64,000 nt of DNA from Rhipicephalus microplus. Taxonomy: Eukaryota > Arthropoda > Arachnida > Ixodida > Ixodidae. Made by a program: the position numbers and the translations under genes. This document shows positions 44,005 to 53,319 of this stretch, in pieces. Position 1 is the stretch's first letter. Every line of letters starts with the position of its first letter. The notes under the pieces were generated by a model, which did no database searches, was not told the DNA's origin, and saw only the letters and a list, made by a program, of their open reading frames with translations. The DNA lies in contig NC_134700.1 of assembly GCF_043290135.1 (NCBI RefSeq), positions 80,039,000 through 80,102,999 of the forward strand. The letters are read 5' to 3'.

Positions 44005-45234
44005 ATGAACTTGGACGGAGACATCCAGCAGCCGGTCGCGAGGGCGCCGTCTTTCCACTACCGAGAGCCACGCACATTTACAGGAAAACCTGGCGATGAC
44101 GTTGAAGAATGGCTCAGCCACTATCAACGGGTGAGCCGAGCCAATGGCTGGAATGCGGCCAGCCAGTTGTCCCACGTGGGTCTATTTCTCGATGGCAGTG
44201 CTTTAGTGTGGTTCGAGAATCACGAAGACACCTTGACAACATGGGACCAGTTTATGGAGGAGATCAAGAAGTGCTTTGGCGACCCTGCGACGAAGAAGAA
44301 ACGTGCAGAGCAAATGTTGTCGCAGAGAGCTCAAGCTTGTGGTGAGACATGCAGAACCTACATTGAGGAGGTACTGAAACTGTGCAAATGTGTGGACACC
44401 AACATGACGGAAGAGGACAAGGTGGGCCACATTCTCAAAGGAATTGCGGAAGACGTCTACCACTTCCTTATCGGCAAGGAGAGTCTTGAGTCTGTGGCCG
44501 ATGTGATTGGGCACTGCCGAACGTTTGAGGCCCTGAAGACTCGCCGCATCACTACGAAGTTCGGACGCCTTGCCAATGTTACGACCGTCGCCACTGTCGA
44601 TGTGTGCCAAGACTCCGTGCCTACCGACCTTTCGTCAACGATTCGCCTCATTGTACGTGAGGAACTTCGTCGTCACCTTTACGCGCCCTTGAACGCCCGA
44701 GAACCACCGTGCGATACACCGTCCACAAGTATCAATGCTACGAGTTTCGAGGAGCGCAGCTATTCCAACCGCGGCCCTCAGCTAAGGGCTCCACCACCGG
44801 CGTCTTCTTATGTAGAGCCGCCTCATGCTCCCCACAGTCGTTACGGCTACAACAGCCATCCACCTCCTTTTGCGTCTCAGTGGGAACAGAGCGCCGCGTA
44901 CCCTCAACATCCAGCGACGTTCCCTATGCCCCGTGAACGGCCCGTCTGCTACCAGTGCGGTGTTCGTGGACATATCGCCCGATTTTGCCCAATGCGACGT
45001 AATCCACGTTCGACATTCCCTCAGAGATCCGCGACGTTTGCACAACGAAGCCAACGGCCTGACTACACCTACTGGCCCCCCAACCCAACTGACGAGCGGC
45101 ACGCCTACCAGCCGATCAACCGGAGTGATTCGCCCGGATCTGTGCGCAGCTTAACGCCGCCCACCACCCGTCCACCTCGGTCACCATCTCCACGGCGCCG
45201 GTCACGAATGTCGTCTCCGCCACCGGGAAACTAG
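44005..45234 (+). CDS. Gypsy gag, capsid/nucleocapsid protein
   Basis: A 409-residue protein from the ATG at 44005 (the frame is open from a TTG at 43984, but the ATG is more plausible). It would form the particle that packages element RNA. The N-terminal part (TFTGKPGDDVEEWLSHYQRV, then ALVWFENHEDTLTTW) is a Retrotrans_gag-type capsid domain, roughly residues 25-190. The C-terminal half is Pro/Ser/Arg-rich, around a nucleocapsid knuckle CYQCGVRGHIARFC (residues 315-328). The stop TAG at 45232-45234 directly follows a GGGAAAC heptamer, so a fraction of translation probably continues into pol by a -1 shift. Confidence 0.93.
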   Translation: MNLDGDIQQPVARAPSFHYREPRTFTGKPGDDVEEWLSHYQRVSRANGWNAASQLSHVGLFLDGSALVWFENHEDTLTTWDQFMEEIKKCFGDPATKKKRAEQMLSQRAQACGETCRTYIEEVLKLCKCVDTNMTEEDKVGHILKGIAEDVYHFLIGKESLESVADVIGHCRTFEALKTRRITTKFGRLANVTTVATVDVCQDSVPTDLSSTIRLIVREELRRHLYAPLNAREPPCDTPSTSINATSFEERSYSNRGPQLRAPPPASSYVEPPHAPHSRYGYNSHPPPFASQWEQSAAYPQHPATFPMPRERPVCYQCGVRGHIARFCPMRRNPRSTFPQRSATFAQRSQRPDYTYWPPNPTDERHAYQPINRSDSPGSVRSLTPPTTRPPRSPSPRRRSRMSSPPPGN

Positions 45235-45265
45235 CCAGCGCGGCCGACGGAGGTGAGGTCGCTGG
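45225..45265 (+). promoter_or_regulatory. candidate -1 ribosomal frameshift signal at the gag-pol junction
   Basis: In the gag frame the sequence reads G GGA AAC TAG, a canonical X-XXY-YYZ slippery heptamer (45225-45231) directly before the gag stop. After a -1 shift the frame is open without a stop through to the pol ATG at 45288 and beyond to 48740. Three bases downstream CCAGCG (45235-45240) can pair with CGCTGG (45260-45265) around a 19-nt loop. GGGAAAC is known as a slip site in retroviral gag-pro junctions. The short spacer is less typical. Confidence 0.6.
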
Positions 45266-45287
45266 ACGTACCGATTTTCATCAAAGA

Positions 45288-48200
45288 ATGCCTCCACCAG
45301 TTTCTATGCTTCAGAATAAGGTTCAGGTACTTGTTGACGACGTTCCCACGATGGCATTGATAGACACTGGCGCAAGTGTTTCCGTGATGAGTTTAGTTTT
45401 TAAGCAACGACTGGGCCGTAAGGTTATGTTTCACTGGGACAAACCTGCCACATTTCGGGCAGTGAGCGGCGCATTCTTGCGTCCTGTCGGCGTCTGCACT
45501 GCGTCTGTTAGTGTTGCCGGTAAAACGTTCAAGGCGGAATTCACAGTACTGGCTCAATCAACGCATGACGTTATACTTGGCATAGACTTTTTGCGAGAGT
45601 GTCGTGCGACCGTGGATTGTGGAGCAGGTGAGGTTCTGTTGTCTACTCTCGCCCAGCAGCCTGATTGTGAGAAAGGTAACCTCACTGTAGCTAAAGATGT
45701 ACTTCTGCCAGCGTGGTCCACGGCCAGCGTACAAGTGACCACTTCGGAAACCAACTCGAGTTTGAATTCACGTGACATAGTGATTGAGCCATTGCCTGTA
45801 GCTTGTCTCAAGAAAAACATCTTTGTACCACGGTGCATTGTATCTCTCGCAGACGAGACGGCTCAATTATGGGTGATAAACAGCTCACCCGAGTCGGTTG
45901 TACTACCGGCTGGTATGCGCCTTGCCCTGTTCGAAAAGCAGAGCAGCACCTGCATTGGAGCTTTAAGCGATCTTGAAAGGGCGGGTCCGGAAACTTCTGG
46001 TATGGAAGCTGAATTTTCAAAAATGGTTAGCAAGTCCATTTCCTCACAGAAGCGCAAAGACCTGGTTGCACTGCTGGCGAGACATGCTAAAGTATTTGAT
46101 TTTGCACGGACGGTGCCTAGGGCTCAGATACCGACCACGCGCGCTCGTCACAAGATCGATACTGGCTCTGCTCATCCTCTCCGACAAAAGCCCTATCGCG
46201 TGTCCGTGTCCGAACGCAAAGTTATTGCTGAACAAGTTGGCGAGATGCTAGCCACTGGTGTAATTCAAGAATCGTCAAGTCCGTGGGCTGCACCTGTTAT
46301 TTTGGTAAAGAAAAAAGACGGGTCCTGGAGGTTCTGTGTTGATTATCGGCGTCTCAATTCTATAACCAAGAAGGACGTGTACCCCCTCCCCCGCATTGAT
46401 GACGTAATTGACTGCCTTCATTCAGCTTCCTACTTTTCTTCGGTAGACTTGCGATCCGGGTATTGGCAGATTCCCATGGATCCAGTTGATAAAGAGAAGA
46501 CGGCTTTTGTAACGCCAGACGGTCTATTTGAATTTAATGTTATGCCGTTCGGCTTGTGTAATGCTCCGGCAACATTTGAACGCTATATGGATACCGTCTT
46601 GAGAGGCCTTAAATGGGAAATTTGTTTATGTTACCTGGACGATGTGGTTATTTTTGGACGAACTTTTGAAGAACATAATCATCGCCTTGACGTTGTTCTA
46701 ACATGTTTGGAGAAAGCCGCCTTGACACTGAACTCAAAAAAATGTCGTTTCGGTGAACGGCAAACACTGGTTTTAGGACACCTTGTGGACAAAGCTGGTG
46801 TTAGGCCGGACCCGCAGAAAGTGGACGCCGTCAGCAAGTTTAAGCAGCCACAGTCTATCCGCGAGCTACGAAGCTTTCTGGGCCTATGCTCTTATTTTCG
46901 CCGCTTTGTACCTAATTTTGCTGAAAAAGCCCAGCCACTGACTGACTTGCTGCGCAAGGACGTCCCTTTCCACTGGACACCAAATTGTGAGTCAGCGTTT
47001 AAGCAACTAAAGTTCGCTCTCACTTCCGGGCCAATACTATGCCACTTCGATCCCTCTGCTTCCACGGAAATCCACACCGATGCCAGTGGAGTTGGTCTCG
47101 GCGCGGTGCTTATTCAACGACACAACAATGCTGAACACGTCGTCGCCTATGCAAGCCGGTCCCTGAGCAAGGCAGAGCGTAATTATACGGTTACCGAATT
47201 GGAGTGCCTCGCCGTCGTTTTCGCCGTACACAAGTTTCGCCCCTACATCTACGGTCGTCGTTTCTCAGTCATCACCGATCATCACTCTCTTTGCTGGTTG
47301 GTGAGCCTACGTGATCCATCTGGTCGACTTGCGCGATGGGCCATACGGTTACAAGAATTTGACTTCACGGTCCGCTACAAGAGCGGTAATCGCCACGCAG
47401 ACGCTGACTGCCTGTCACGGCTTCCTCTACCAACGACCGAGTGTGAAGCTGATAATTTTGACGATTTTATCACAGCTATTGACTCTCATTTTCCTGACAT
47501 CGCGGCTTTCCGGACAGCACAGCACGAGGATCATTGCTTAGATCACCTGTTTGCCTCCGCGAATGACCCGGCCAGTTCAAGCTCTTTTGTAGTCCATGAC
47601 GCCGTCCTTTACAAGAAGAATTATTCTGGCCAAGGCGCCCGTCTGCTTCTGGTAGTTCCACGCGCTCTACGTCCCCAAATTTTTCGGTTCTGCCATGACA
47701 ACGCAACCAGTGGGCACATGGGCTTCGCCAGAACGTTTCATCGCATCCAGCAAAGGTTTTACTGGCCCAAGATGCGACGCGACACAGAAAAATACGTAGC
47801 GGGTTGCGAACAATGTCAACGTCACAAGCGTCCCACGACTACATCACCCGGACCTCTCCATCCCGTACCACCTCCTAGCTCTCCCTTCGAGATTGTTGGT
47901 GTCGACCTTCTAGGTCCGTTTCCGCGGTCAGCCAGTGCCAATCGATGGGTCATCGTGTGCGTCGACCACCTGACGCGCTACGCAGAAACTGCGGCTATAC
48001 CTACTGCAACAGCCTTTCACGTGTCGCAGTTTATGCTTCGGCATATCATTCTCCGTCATGGCCCTCCACGAGTCGTCATTAGCGACCGGGGACGTCAGTT
48101 CGTCGCTGACGTCGTTGAAGAGATCCTACGCCTGTCTGCCAGCCAATTCCGCCACGCAACCCCGTATCACCCCCAGACGAATGGCCTCGTAGAGCGGACC

Positions 48201-48740
48201 AACAGGACGCTAACGAACATGTTGTCAATTTATGTTGATGCCAAGCACAAAAACTGGGACGAAGTACTGCCCTATATCACATACGCCTACAACACCGCGA
48301 AACACGAGACAACAGGGTACGCGCCCTTTTTCCTGCTCTACGCCCGCTCCCCTCGCAGTTGCCTCGACACCATTCTGCCTTTTACGTTAGATGTGGAAAC
48401 ATCGGTTGCCGAATCACTATGCCGCGCTGAAGAAGCCCGTCGCGTCGCACGCCTTCGAACCATTGCATCTCAACAGCGCTCCAAGACCCGGTACGACGCC
48501 CACCATCACTCCGTTGCCTACACAAAGGGTGACCTGGTGTGGTTGTGGACACCTGTCCGCAAACGTGGTTTATGCCAAAAGTTTCTGGCCCACTACTCCG
48601 GACCATTTGTAGTCATTGACCGTCTCAGTGACGTCACATACGTCATCTCCGGCGTCACAAGCAATGGTCGGCGCTCTAGCAAGACACAGCTGACACACGT
48701 CGCGCGCCTCAAGCCATATCACCACCAACCTTCCTATTGA
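45288..48740 (+). CDS. Gypsy pol polyprotein: protease, RT, RNase H, integrase
   Basis: 1150 residues with no stop. It supplies all enzymes for copying and integrating the element. The protease active site is DTGA (D26, in MALIDTGASVSV). RT has SPWAAPVILVKKKDGS, FCVDYRRLN and the catalytic YLDD at residues 449-452. RNase H begins with [15 protein letters not shown] near residue 588. The integrase has an HHCC zinc region (HMGFARTFHRIQQRFYW near 803) and the D-D-E triad at about 891, 931 and 968. A C-terminal GPF/V-type module (HYSGPFVVIDRLS) follows; no chromodomain. It is expressed probably as a gag-pol fusion after -1 frameshifting rather than from its own ATG. Confidence 0.95.
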   Translation: MPPPVSMLQNKVQVLVDDVPTMALIDTGASVSVMSLVFKQRLGRKVMFHWDKPATFRAVSGAFLRPVGVCTASVSVAGKTFKAEFTVLAQSTHDVILGIDFLRECRATVDCGAGEVLLSTLAQQPDCEKGNLTVAKDVLLPAWSTASVQVTTSETNSSLNSRDIVIEPLPVACLKKNIFVPRCIVSLADETAQLWVINSSPESVVLPAGMRLALFEKQSSTCIGALSDLERAGPETSGMEAEFSKMVSKSISSQKRKDLVALLARHAKVFDFARTVPRAQIPTTRARHKIDTGSAHPLRQKPYRVSVSERKVIAEQVGEMLATGVIQESSSPWAAPVILVKKKDGSWRFCVDYRRLNSITKKDVYPLPRIDDVIDCLHSASYFSSVDLRSGYWQIPMDPVDKEKTAFVTPDGLFEFNVMPFGLCNAPATFERYMDTVLRGLKWEICLCYLDDVVIFGRTFEEHNHRLDVVLTCLEKAALTLNSKKCRFGERQTLVLGHLVDKAGVRPDPQKVDAVSKFKQPQSIRELRSFLGLCSYFRRFVPNFAEKAQPLTDLLRKDVPFHWTPNCESAFKQLKFALTSGPILCHFDPSASTEIHTDASGVGLGAVLIQRHNNAEHVVAYASRSLSKAERNYTVTELECLAVVFAVHKFRPYIYGRRFSVITDHHSLCWLVSLRDPSGRLARWAIRLQEFDFTVRYKSGNRHADADCLSRLPLPTTECEADNFDDFITAIDSHFPDIAAFRTAQHEDHCLDHLFASANDPASSSSFVVHDAVLYKKNYSGQGARLLLVVPRALRPQIFRFCHDNATSGHMGFARTFHRIQQRFYWPKMRRDTEKYVAGCEQCQRHKRPTTTSPGPLHPVPPPSSPFEIVGVDLLGPFPRSASANRWVIVCVDHLTRYAETAAIPTATAFHVSQFMLRHIILRHGPPRVVISDRGRQFVADVVEEILRLSASQFRHATPYHPQTNGLVERTNRTLTNMLSIYVDAKHKNWDEVLPYITYAYNTAKHETTGYAPFFLLYARSPRSCLDTILPFTLDVETSVAESLCRAEEARRVARLRTIASQQRSKTRYDAHHHSVAYTKGDLVWLWTPVRKRGLCQKFLAHYSGPFVVIDRLSDVTYVISGVTSNGRRSSKTQLTHVARLKPYHHQPSY

Positions 48741-48763
48741 CTCGCCCAGTGGGCATCGTCTGC

Positions 48764-48775
48764 GAACGGGGGAAA
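48764..48775 (+). promoter_or_regulatory. polypurine tract of the Gypsy element
   Basis: GAACGGGGGAAA lies immediately before the 3' LTR and would prime plus-strand DNA synthesis. Confidence 0.75.
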
Positions 48776-48912
48776 TGACACACCTCGATGGGCGCATGAA
48801 GAGGAAGAGGTAGAAGCGGTCTGGCTCACGAGCAGCTCGGTCGCCGGTTTCTGGCTCTGAGCTGTACCGATCTCAACCATTTTCCTGTAAATAAACGCGT
48901 TCCTTCGTCACA
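48776..48912 (+). repeat. 3' LTR of the 43.7-48.9 kb Gypsy element
   Basis: 137 bp, identical by eye to the 5' LTR, followed directly by the ATAT duplication at 48913-48916. Confidence 0.95.
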
Positions 48913-48916
48913 ATAT

Positions 48917-50815
48917 TTTCCCCTGTTTTAGTGCTCCATTTGTGCAGATGGCGTGAATGAAGAGCTGAACGCTTCAGTTAACGGATGTGTGGGTGGCAAT
49001 TCTCCGCGAAACGTTTTTCTTTTGTTTGGTTCCACGATGTTTATCAAGCTGATAAGGAGCGATCGAGAAGGTGCAAGATAAAAACATCACTCTACAACTA
49101 ATAATCCTCGATTACATGTTTTACCATGAAAACACACAAGCGACAATTATTGCTTGTACATGTAGAGACACTGTCTCACCCTTTACATGCGCACAGTACC
49201 AGTCTTTCGTTTGTGTCTTCTCTATATCTTTGTTTATTGGCTCTGCACATAGTTAGAATATACGTGTTAATTACTGCGCCTACGCATTGGTCCCCCCTTG
49301 GATTCAACTCTGTCCGGCATTCACTTGGCATATTTTGCCAAAGTTTTGTCCATGCCAAGTGTGGGGGGAGCCAGAACTGCAGTCGCATTTTCCTTTTTCA
49401 ACGAATAGTGCTTTATTAGGGCTGTTGACCCGGCTGAATATAACTAATTAGGATACTTCCTTTGAACGGGCAGTACATATGCTAAACTCAAGTTAATACC
49501 GTGCAAGCTTCAGAAATGGTTTTGGAAGGTACCATGGTACGAATAGAATCCACTGCCCCCTACGTAGTGAGTTGCCAAAATCTGCGGAGAGTCGGCAGTC
49601 TAATTATTATCGCTATAACAATTGATTGCCAAGGTAATCACGCACTGACTGGTGGTGATTCGTGATAGTGCATCCAAGCTAGGGTTCACTTTTGTTTCTG
49701 CTAGCACAGTGTTTTTAATAACCGAGGTAGTTTTTCAGTATTGTGATAGATTGGTCTAACGCTGTGACCATGAAATCTTATAAGAAAACGCCCCACACTT
49801 CAGTAATGAAGAAAGTCTCATCACCGAATAGAACGCTAATGGCCGATCGCCTCTCGGGACGCGTTATTCACTTGGCCGGCGTGCAAAGAGGGATGTGGGA
49901 GGAAGCAACATTCTTGTGGGATCTGTAGTATTAGTTCCGGATGCGTAAGCCAACCGAGAGTCGATTTGTCGTGGTGTGGAGGGAAACTAATAGAGCTACG
50001 ATAAGTCAGTGCGCTCCTCGTATACGCTTCAGAAATAACCTAAAAAATAAAGCATTCATCAGTCTTCTCAAAACATTTTCATTGAAGAAAAAAAAACACT
50101 TCGCCCCCCCCCCTCCGAAACCCGGAATACGGAAAAATTTATTCTTCTCCGAAGCCTCCTGAGTTCTCACAAACTCATGGTCAATGGAAACGCCGGACAC
50201 CTCTCGAGCTGCTTACGATCCCGCTTTGGTGTTTTTCCTTTGAAATTTGTTTTTCTTATTTGGGTGCACAGATGCCTGTTTTTCACCCGCTGCCGGTCAG
50301 ACGACAGTGTGAGGCTGAGTGGGGTCGCGCGGTGTCACTTCATCATGTAGGGTTGCTCTCCCCCGTGCGTTGTGGTCATTCAGCCGTGATAGAGGGGGCT
50401 CACCGCGTCATAACTCACGGCGCCCGGCTCTCTGCTTGAAGGCGATGGTGGAAGTGAGGACAATGACGAATGTAAGGGTAAGCAATGCCGCTATTTTTCA
50501 AAGTTCTATGTTTCCTTAGTCATGCCACTCTCATTTCGTGTATTTCGGAATGCCTTGTCTCAAAACACAAGCAAAGCAACTTGCAGGGTTCCTGAATCAA
50601 TCACCTATGACGACTCGGAAGCCAAAGCCAAGTTACAACATCATAGAACTGCCAGGCACTGACTCCTTTATGAACAATAACAAAAACAACAACAACAACA
50701 AGGATGCGCCCCTTTGGCACCAGGAGCATACGCGATTTGGGATAACCCGAACTTATACGATAAACGCACTCTGAAATTTCGGCGAGTAAAAACACTGTCT
50801 CCTTACATTTAACGA
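48917..50815. other. non-coding stretch
   Basis: No gene recognised. Contains only short simple runs: an A9 at about 50091-50099, a C9 at about 50106-50114 and an AAC-rich tract at about 50680-50700. Confidence 0.45.
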
Positions 50816-50840
50816 GCTCCAAACTAAATGAATTTAGGAA

Positions 50841-50926
50841 CAACTTAAAAGTAGTTTCAGCGTAACTACAGAAGCGAAGAAACAGGGATTCACTTCCATA
50901 GTTACACTGGAACTACTTTCAAGTTG
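50841..50926. repeat. 38-bp near-perfect inverted repeat, 10-nt loop
   Basis: Arms 50841-50878 and 50889-50926 pair at 32 of 38 positions, and all six differences are transitions. A minus-strand transcript would keep five of these as G-U wobble pairs, leaving a single A-C mismatch. Weaker similarity extends outward for another 15-20 bp. The size and shape resemble a small-RNA precursor or a foldback transposable element. Confidence 0.75.
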
Positions 50927-52190
50927 CGCTGTTCGTATATTCAGTTATGTCCTACCAACTTGCCCAAGTTTCCACGCTTCATAACTCCAAACTAAATACA
51001 GGAGGACACTTACAGGAGGGCGCATAATCACGCCTTAGCTCCACTCCAATCACTCCCATACAACACAGCGAAGAATTCCTTTTGAAAAAAAAAGAACAGA
51101 ATCTTTCACGCTCTTTGCATTGAAACGGCACGCTACACTCACGAACGCCTCTACTGCCATGAATGACGATGGGGATCATTCTGATTCCTACCCCTACGCA
51201 AAAGAATACCCCAATTTTCTCGCAATACTTAAGCATGCGAGCGCGATAGTGGATCCCCACCCATTTAATACGGCACCAGCCATCATTTAGAGTGAAGCGA
51301 GGCGTTCGTGTCAGTAGCCATATTCGTCGAGTTTTGCATTGGCTGCCATTCCGTGAGGATTGTCAAGCTGAGAAACTTCTGATTGCTCCATTATGCGCGC
51401 TTTCAAACTGAAAATGCCGTTGATAGTGCACTTAAAAAGGCAAATTTATATAAAATCATCCATCTTCTTAGTTGTTCAATCGCAGAAATAAACAGTGTGT
51501 GAGGGAGAGGGATTGGGTTGGGTACGGTAGCTCAACAGTTTCACTTTGCGCCGCTTCTATTGTGTGGGTCACGTGCATTCACTTCCGAAATGTGTGATTC
51601 AAATAGCACGTTTTGAAAGTGAATGCACGTGCAGAAGGCTTTCGGGAGGTTTAGGGTGAGAGGATTCTACAACCAACTCAGAAAATATGTTGGCTTTTCC
51701 TCAGGAGTCGTCTTTGGCGAATGCAAAAGTGACGGTGTGACTTTATTTCTTCAAAAAAACTAAGATGAAGATATGGACTTGACAGCATTACCTGAATCCT
51801 TTGCACAGCTGTTAGATGCATTATGACAACATGGCAGTACGAACGAAGAGTACAAATTAAGAAGGTATACAAACAAGCTCGCCTATCAACCGTGCTATTT
51901 TGAGCATATATTTGTTTTCGTCGAAAAAGTAGGTTTCAAAGTTCAAAAGAGATTTTACAAACATTAATCAGAGTAAACAGGTGAGGCTTCGTTTTTGAAA
52001 AACCTTCTTTATTTTTTTAGGCCAATTTTACTATACAACCATAGCGTGTACGGTGGATTTACATGATGACTTGTATTTACGCTTGCGGCTTTGCTTTGAA
52101 CTTTGTATAAGTCTTGTTGTTTCATAGGTTCATCGGAGTTCACTTCCTTTCGCATTGCGAGTCAGTATAAGTCTCCACTGGGACAACCCC
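50927..52190. other. non-coding stretch with one perfect 15-bp inverted repeat
   Basis: No gene recognised. A 15-bp inverted repeat (51570-51584 and 51617-51631, CACGTGCATTCACTT and its complement, loop 32 nt) carries a CACGTG box in each arm. Confidence 0.5.
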
Positions 52191-52600
52191 GTGCTCTCCC
52201 ATAGTAGAGTACCACGTACTCTAAATCAATGAACACTTTTTCTGAACGCGTAGACTCGAGTGATTTACTACGCAGTACCTCACCAGCTTTCCATTAAGGA
52301 GATTCTCTAGGCAGTGTTCTCCCACAGCAGAGTGCAAAGTACTCTAAGCCGTTAACTACTTTTTTATACACAATGGGGGATGCTTAATGCTCTCCCCTAG
52401 TGGAGTACATCGTATTTCAAATCGTTGAACACCTTTTCTGTGCACACTTTACTGCATATATAGTGCTCTCAAGTGTTCACAACTTATTATATACGCAATT
52501 GACGTAATGAGGGAAACATTGTTTTCCAGGCCACCTATAAGGGCTTTCGCCTAGTAGAGTAAATCATACTCTACAATGTTGAACATTTGTTCTAAACAAT
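52191..52600 (+). repeat. degenerate tandem repeat with TAGAGTA/TACTCTA palindrome
   Basis: Four diverged units share the pattern gctctccc-ctagtagagta-(3 nt)-gtactcta-(5 nt)-gttgaacac. They are anchored at about 52207, 52330, 52403 and 52557, i.e. 73-154 bp apart. The first unit has a perfect TAGAGTAC-cac-GTACTCTA hairpin. Confidence 0.6.
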
Positions 52601-52755
52601 TCTTGATGCTTGGGTGCTTTGTGTCGTCGCGGATTGGAATGACAAGGCGCCCACGCAGTGTAGTCATTAGTACTCGTATAAATAACCTATTGAACACGGA
52701 CGATTTTTGGGTTGTGTCCCAGGCAATATTAATGTCATATAATCGCGTTTATCTG

Positions 52756-53311
52756 CTGGCCCCTTGTTAATAAAGGCAGTAGTCTGCTATTGCTTTGAAC
52801 ATTTTGAAATGAACACTGACGCTGTGACAATAGTACCCTGAATGAATGGGTACTATCTTGGTCATTTCCTCTGTATAGGATTGCAGGGATGGGGCATTGG
52901 TTTATGACGAACGTCACAAACCAATGTCATTACGACATGGCTTAACAAGACATATATGTGAAGTATGTCCTGAAAGACTTTTTTTTTCTCACGTGGGGCG
53001 CATACCTGCTCTACCACGTCCCTTTTAGTGCTGATATATCACACGTGTTTGTGCAAATGTCTGCAGTTCGTATGAAACCAAGAACAGCCGAAAGAAACAT
53101 TCATTTTTTTTTCCTGTAAGAACATACTCATTGCATTACGATGAACCTGCTAGAGTAATGAACGCAGTAGCAATGACGACTTTTTAAGGTCGCCGTAGAA
53201 GGATGTTTAGTACTAAGATATTATATTGAAGCAAGTTGATCTTCCGGCCCCTTGTTAATGAATGCAGCACTCTGCTATCACTTTAAGAGGAACGGTGACG
53301 TTGCGACAATT
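52756..53311 (+). repeat. pair of diverged direct repeats, about 490 bp apart
   Basis: 52756-52831 and 53243-53311 share GGCCCCTTGTTAAT, CTCTGCTAT-type and TGAC(G)CTGTGACAAT-type blocks with many changes. They may be two further units of a larger, older tandem array including 52191-52600. Confidence 0.5.
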
Positions 53312-53319
53312 ACTTCAAA

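Larger units (their letters stand above)
43730..48912 (+). mobile_element. Ty3/Gypsy LTR retrotransposon, apparently intact, plus strand
   Basis: A 5183-bp element with 137-bp LTRs (43730-43866 and 48776-48912) that I find identical by eye, TGACAC...GTCACA ends and a 4-bp duplication ATAT (43726-43729 and 48913-48916). It encodes gag and a complete pol with all catalytic residues. No envelope gene is present. The identical LTRs and unbroken frames imply a very recent insertion. Confidence 0.95.

Noticed and set aside
48741..48775. Envelope gene downstream of pol
   Set aside because: Only 35 bases separate pol from the 3' LTR; no env-like frame exists.
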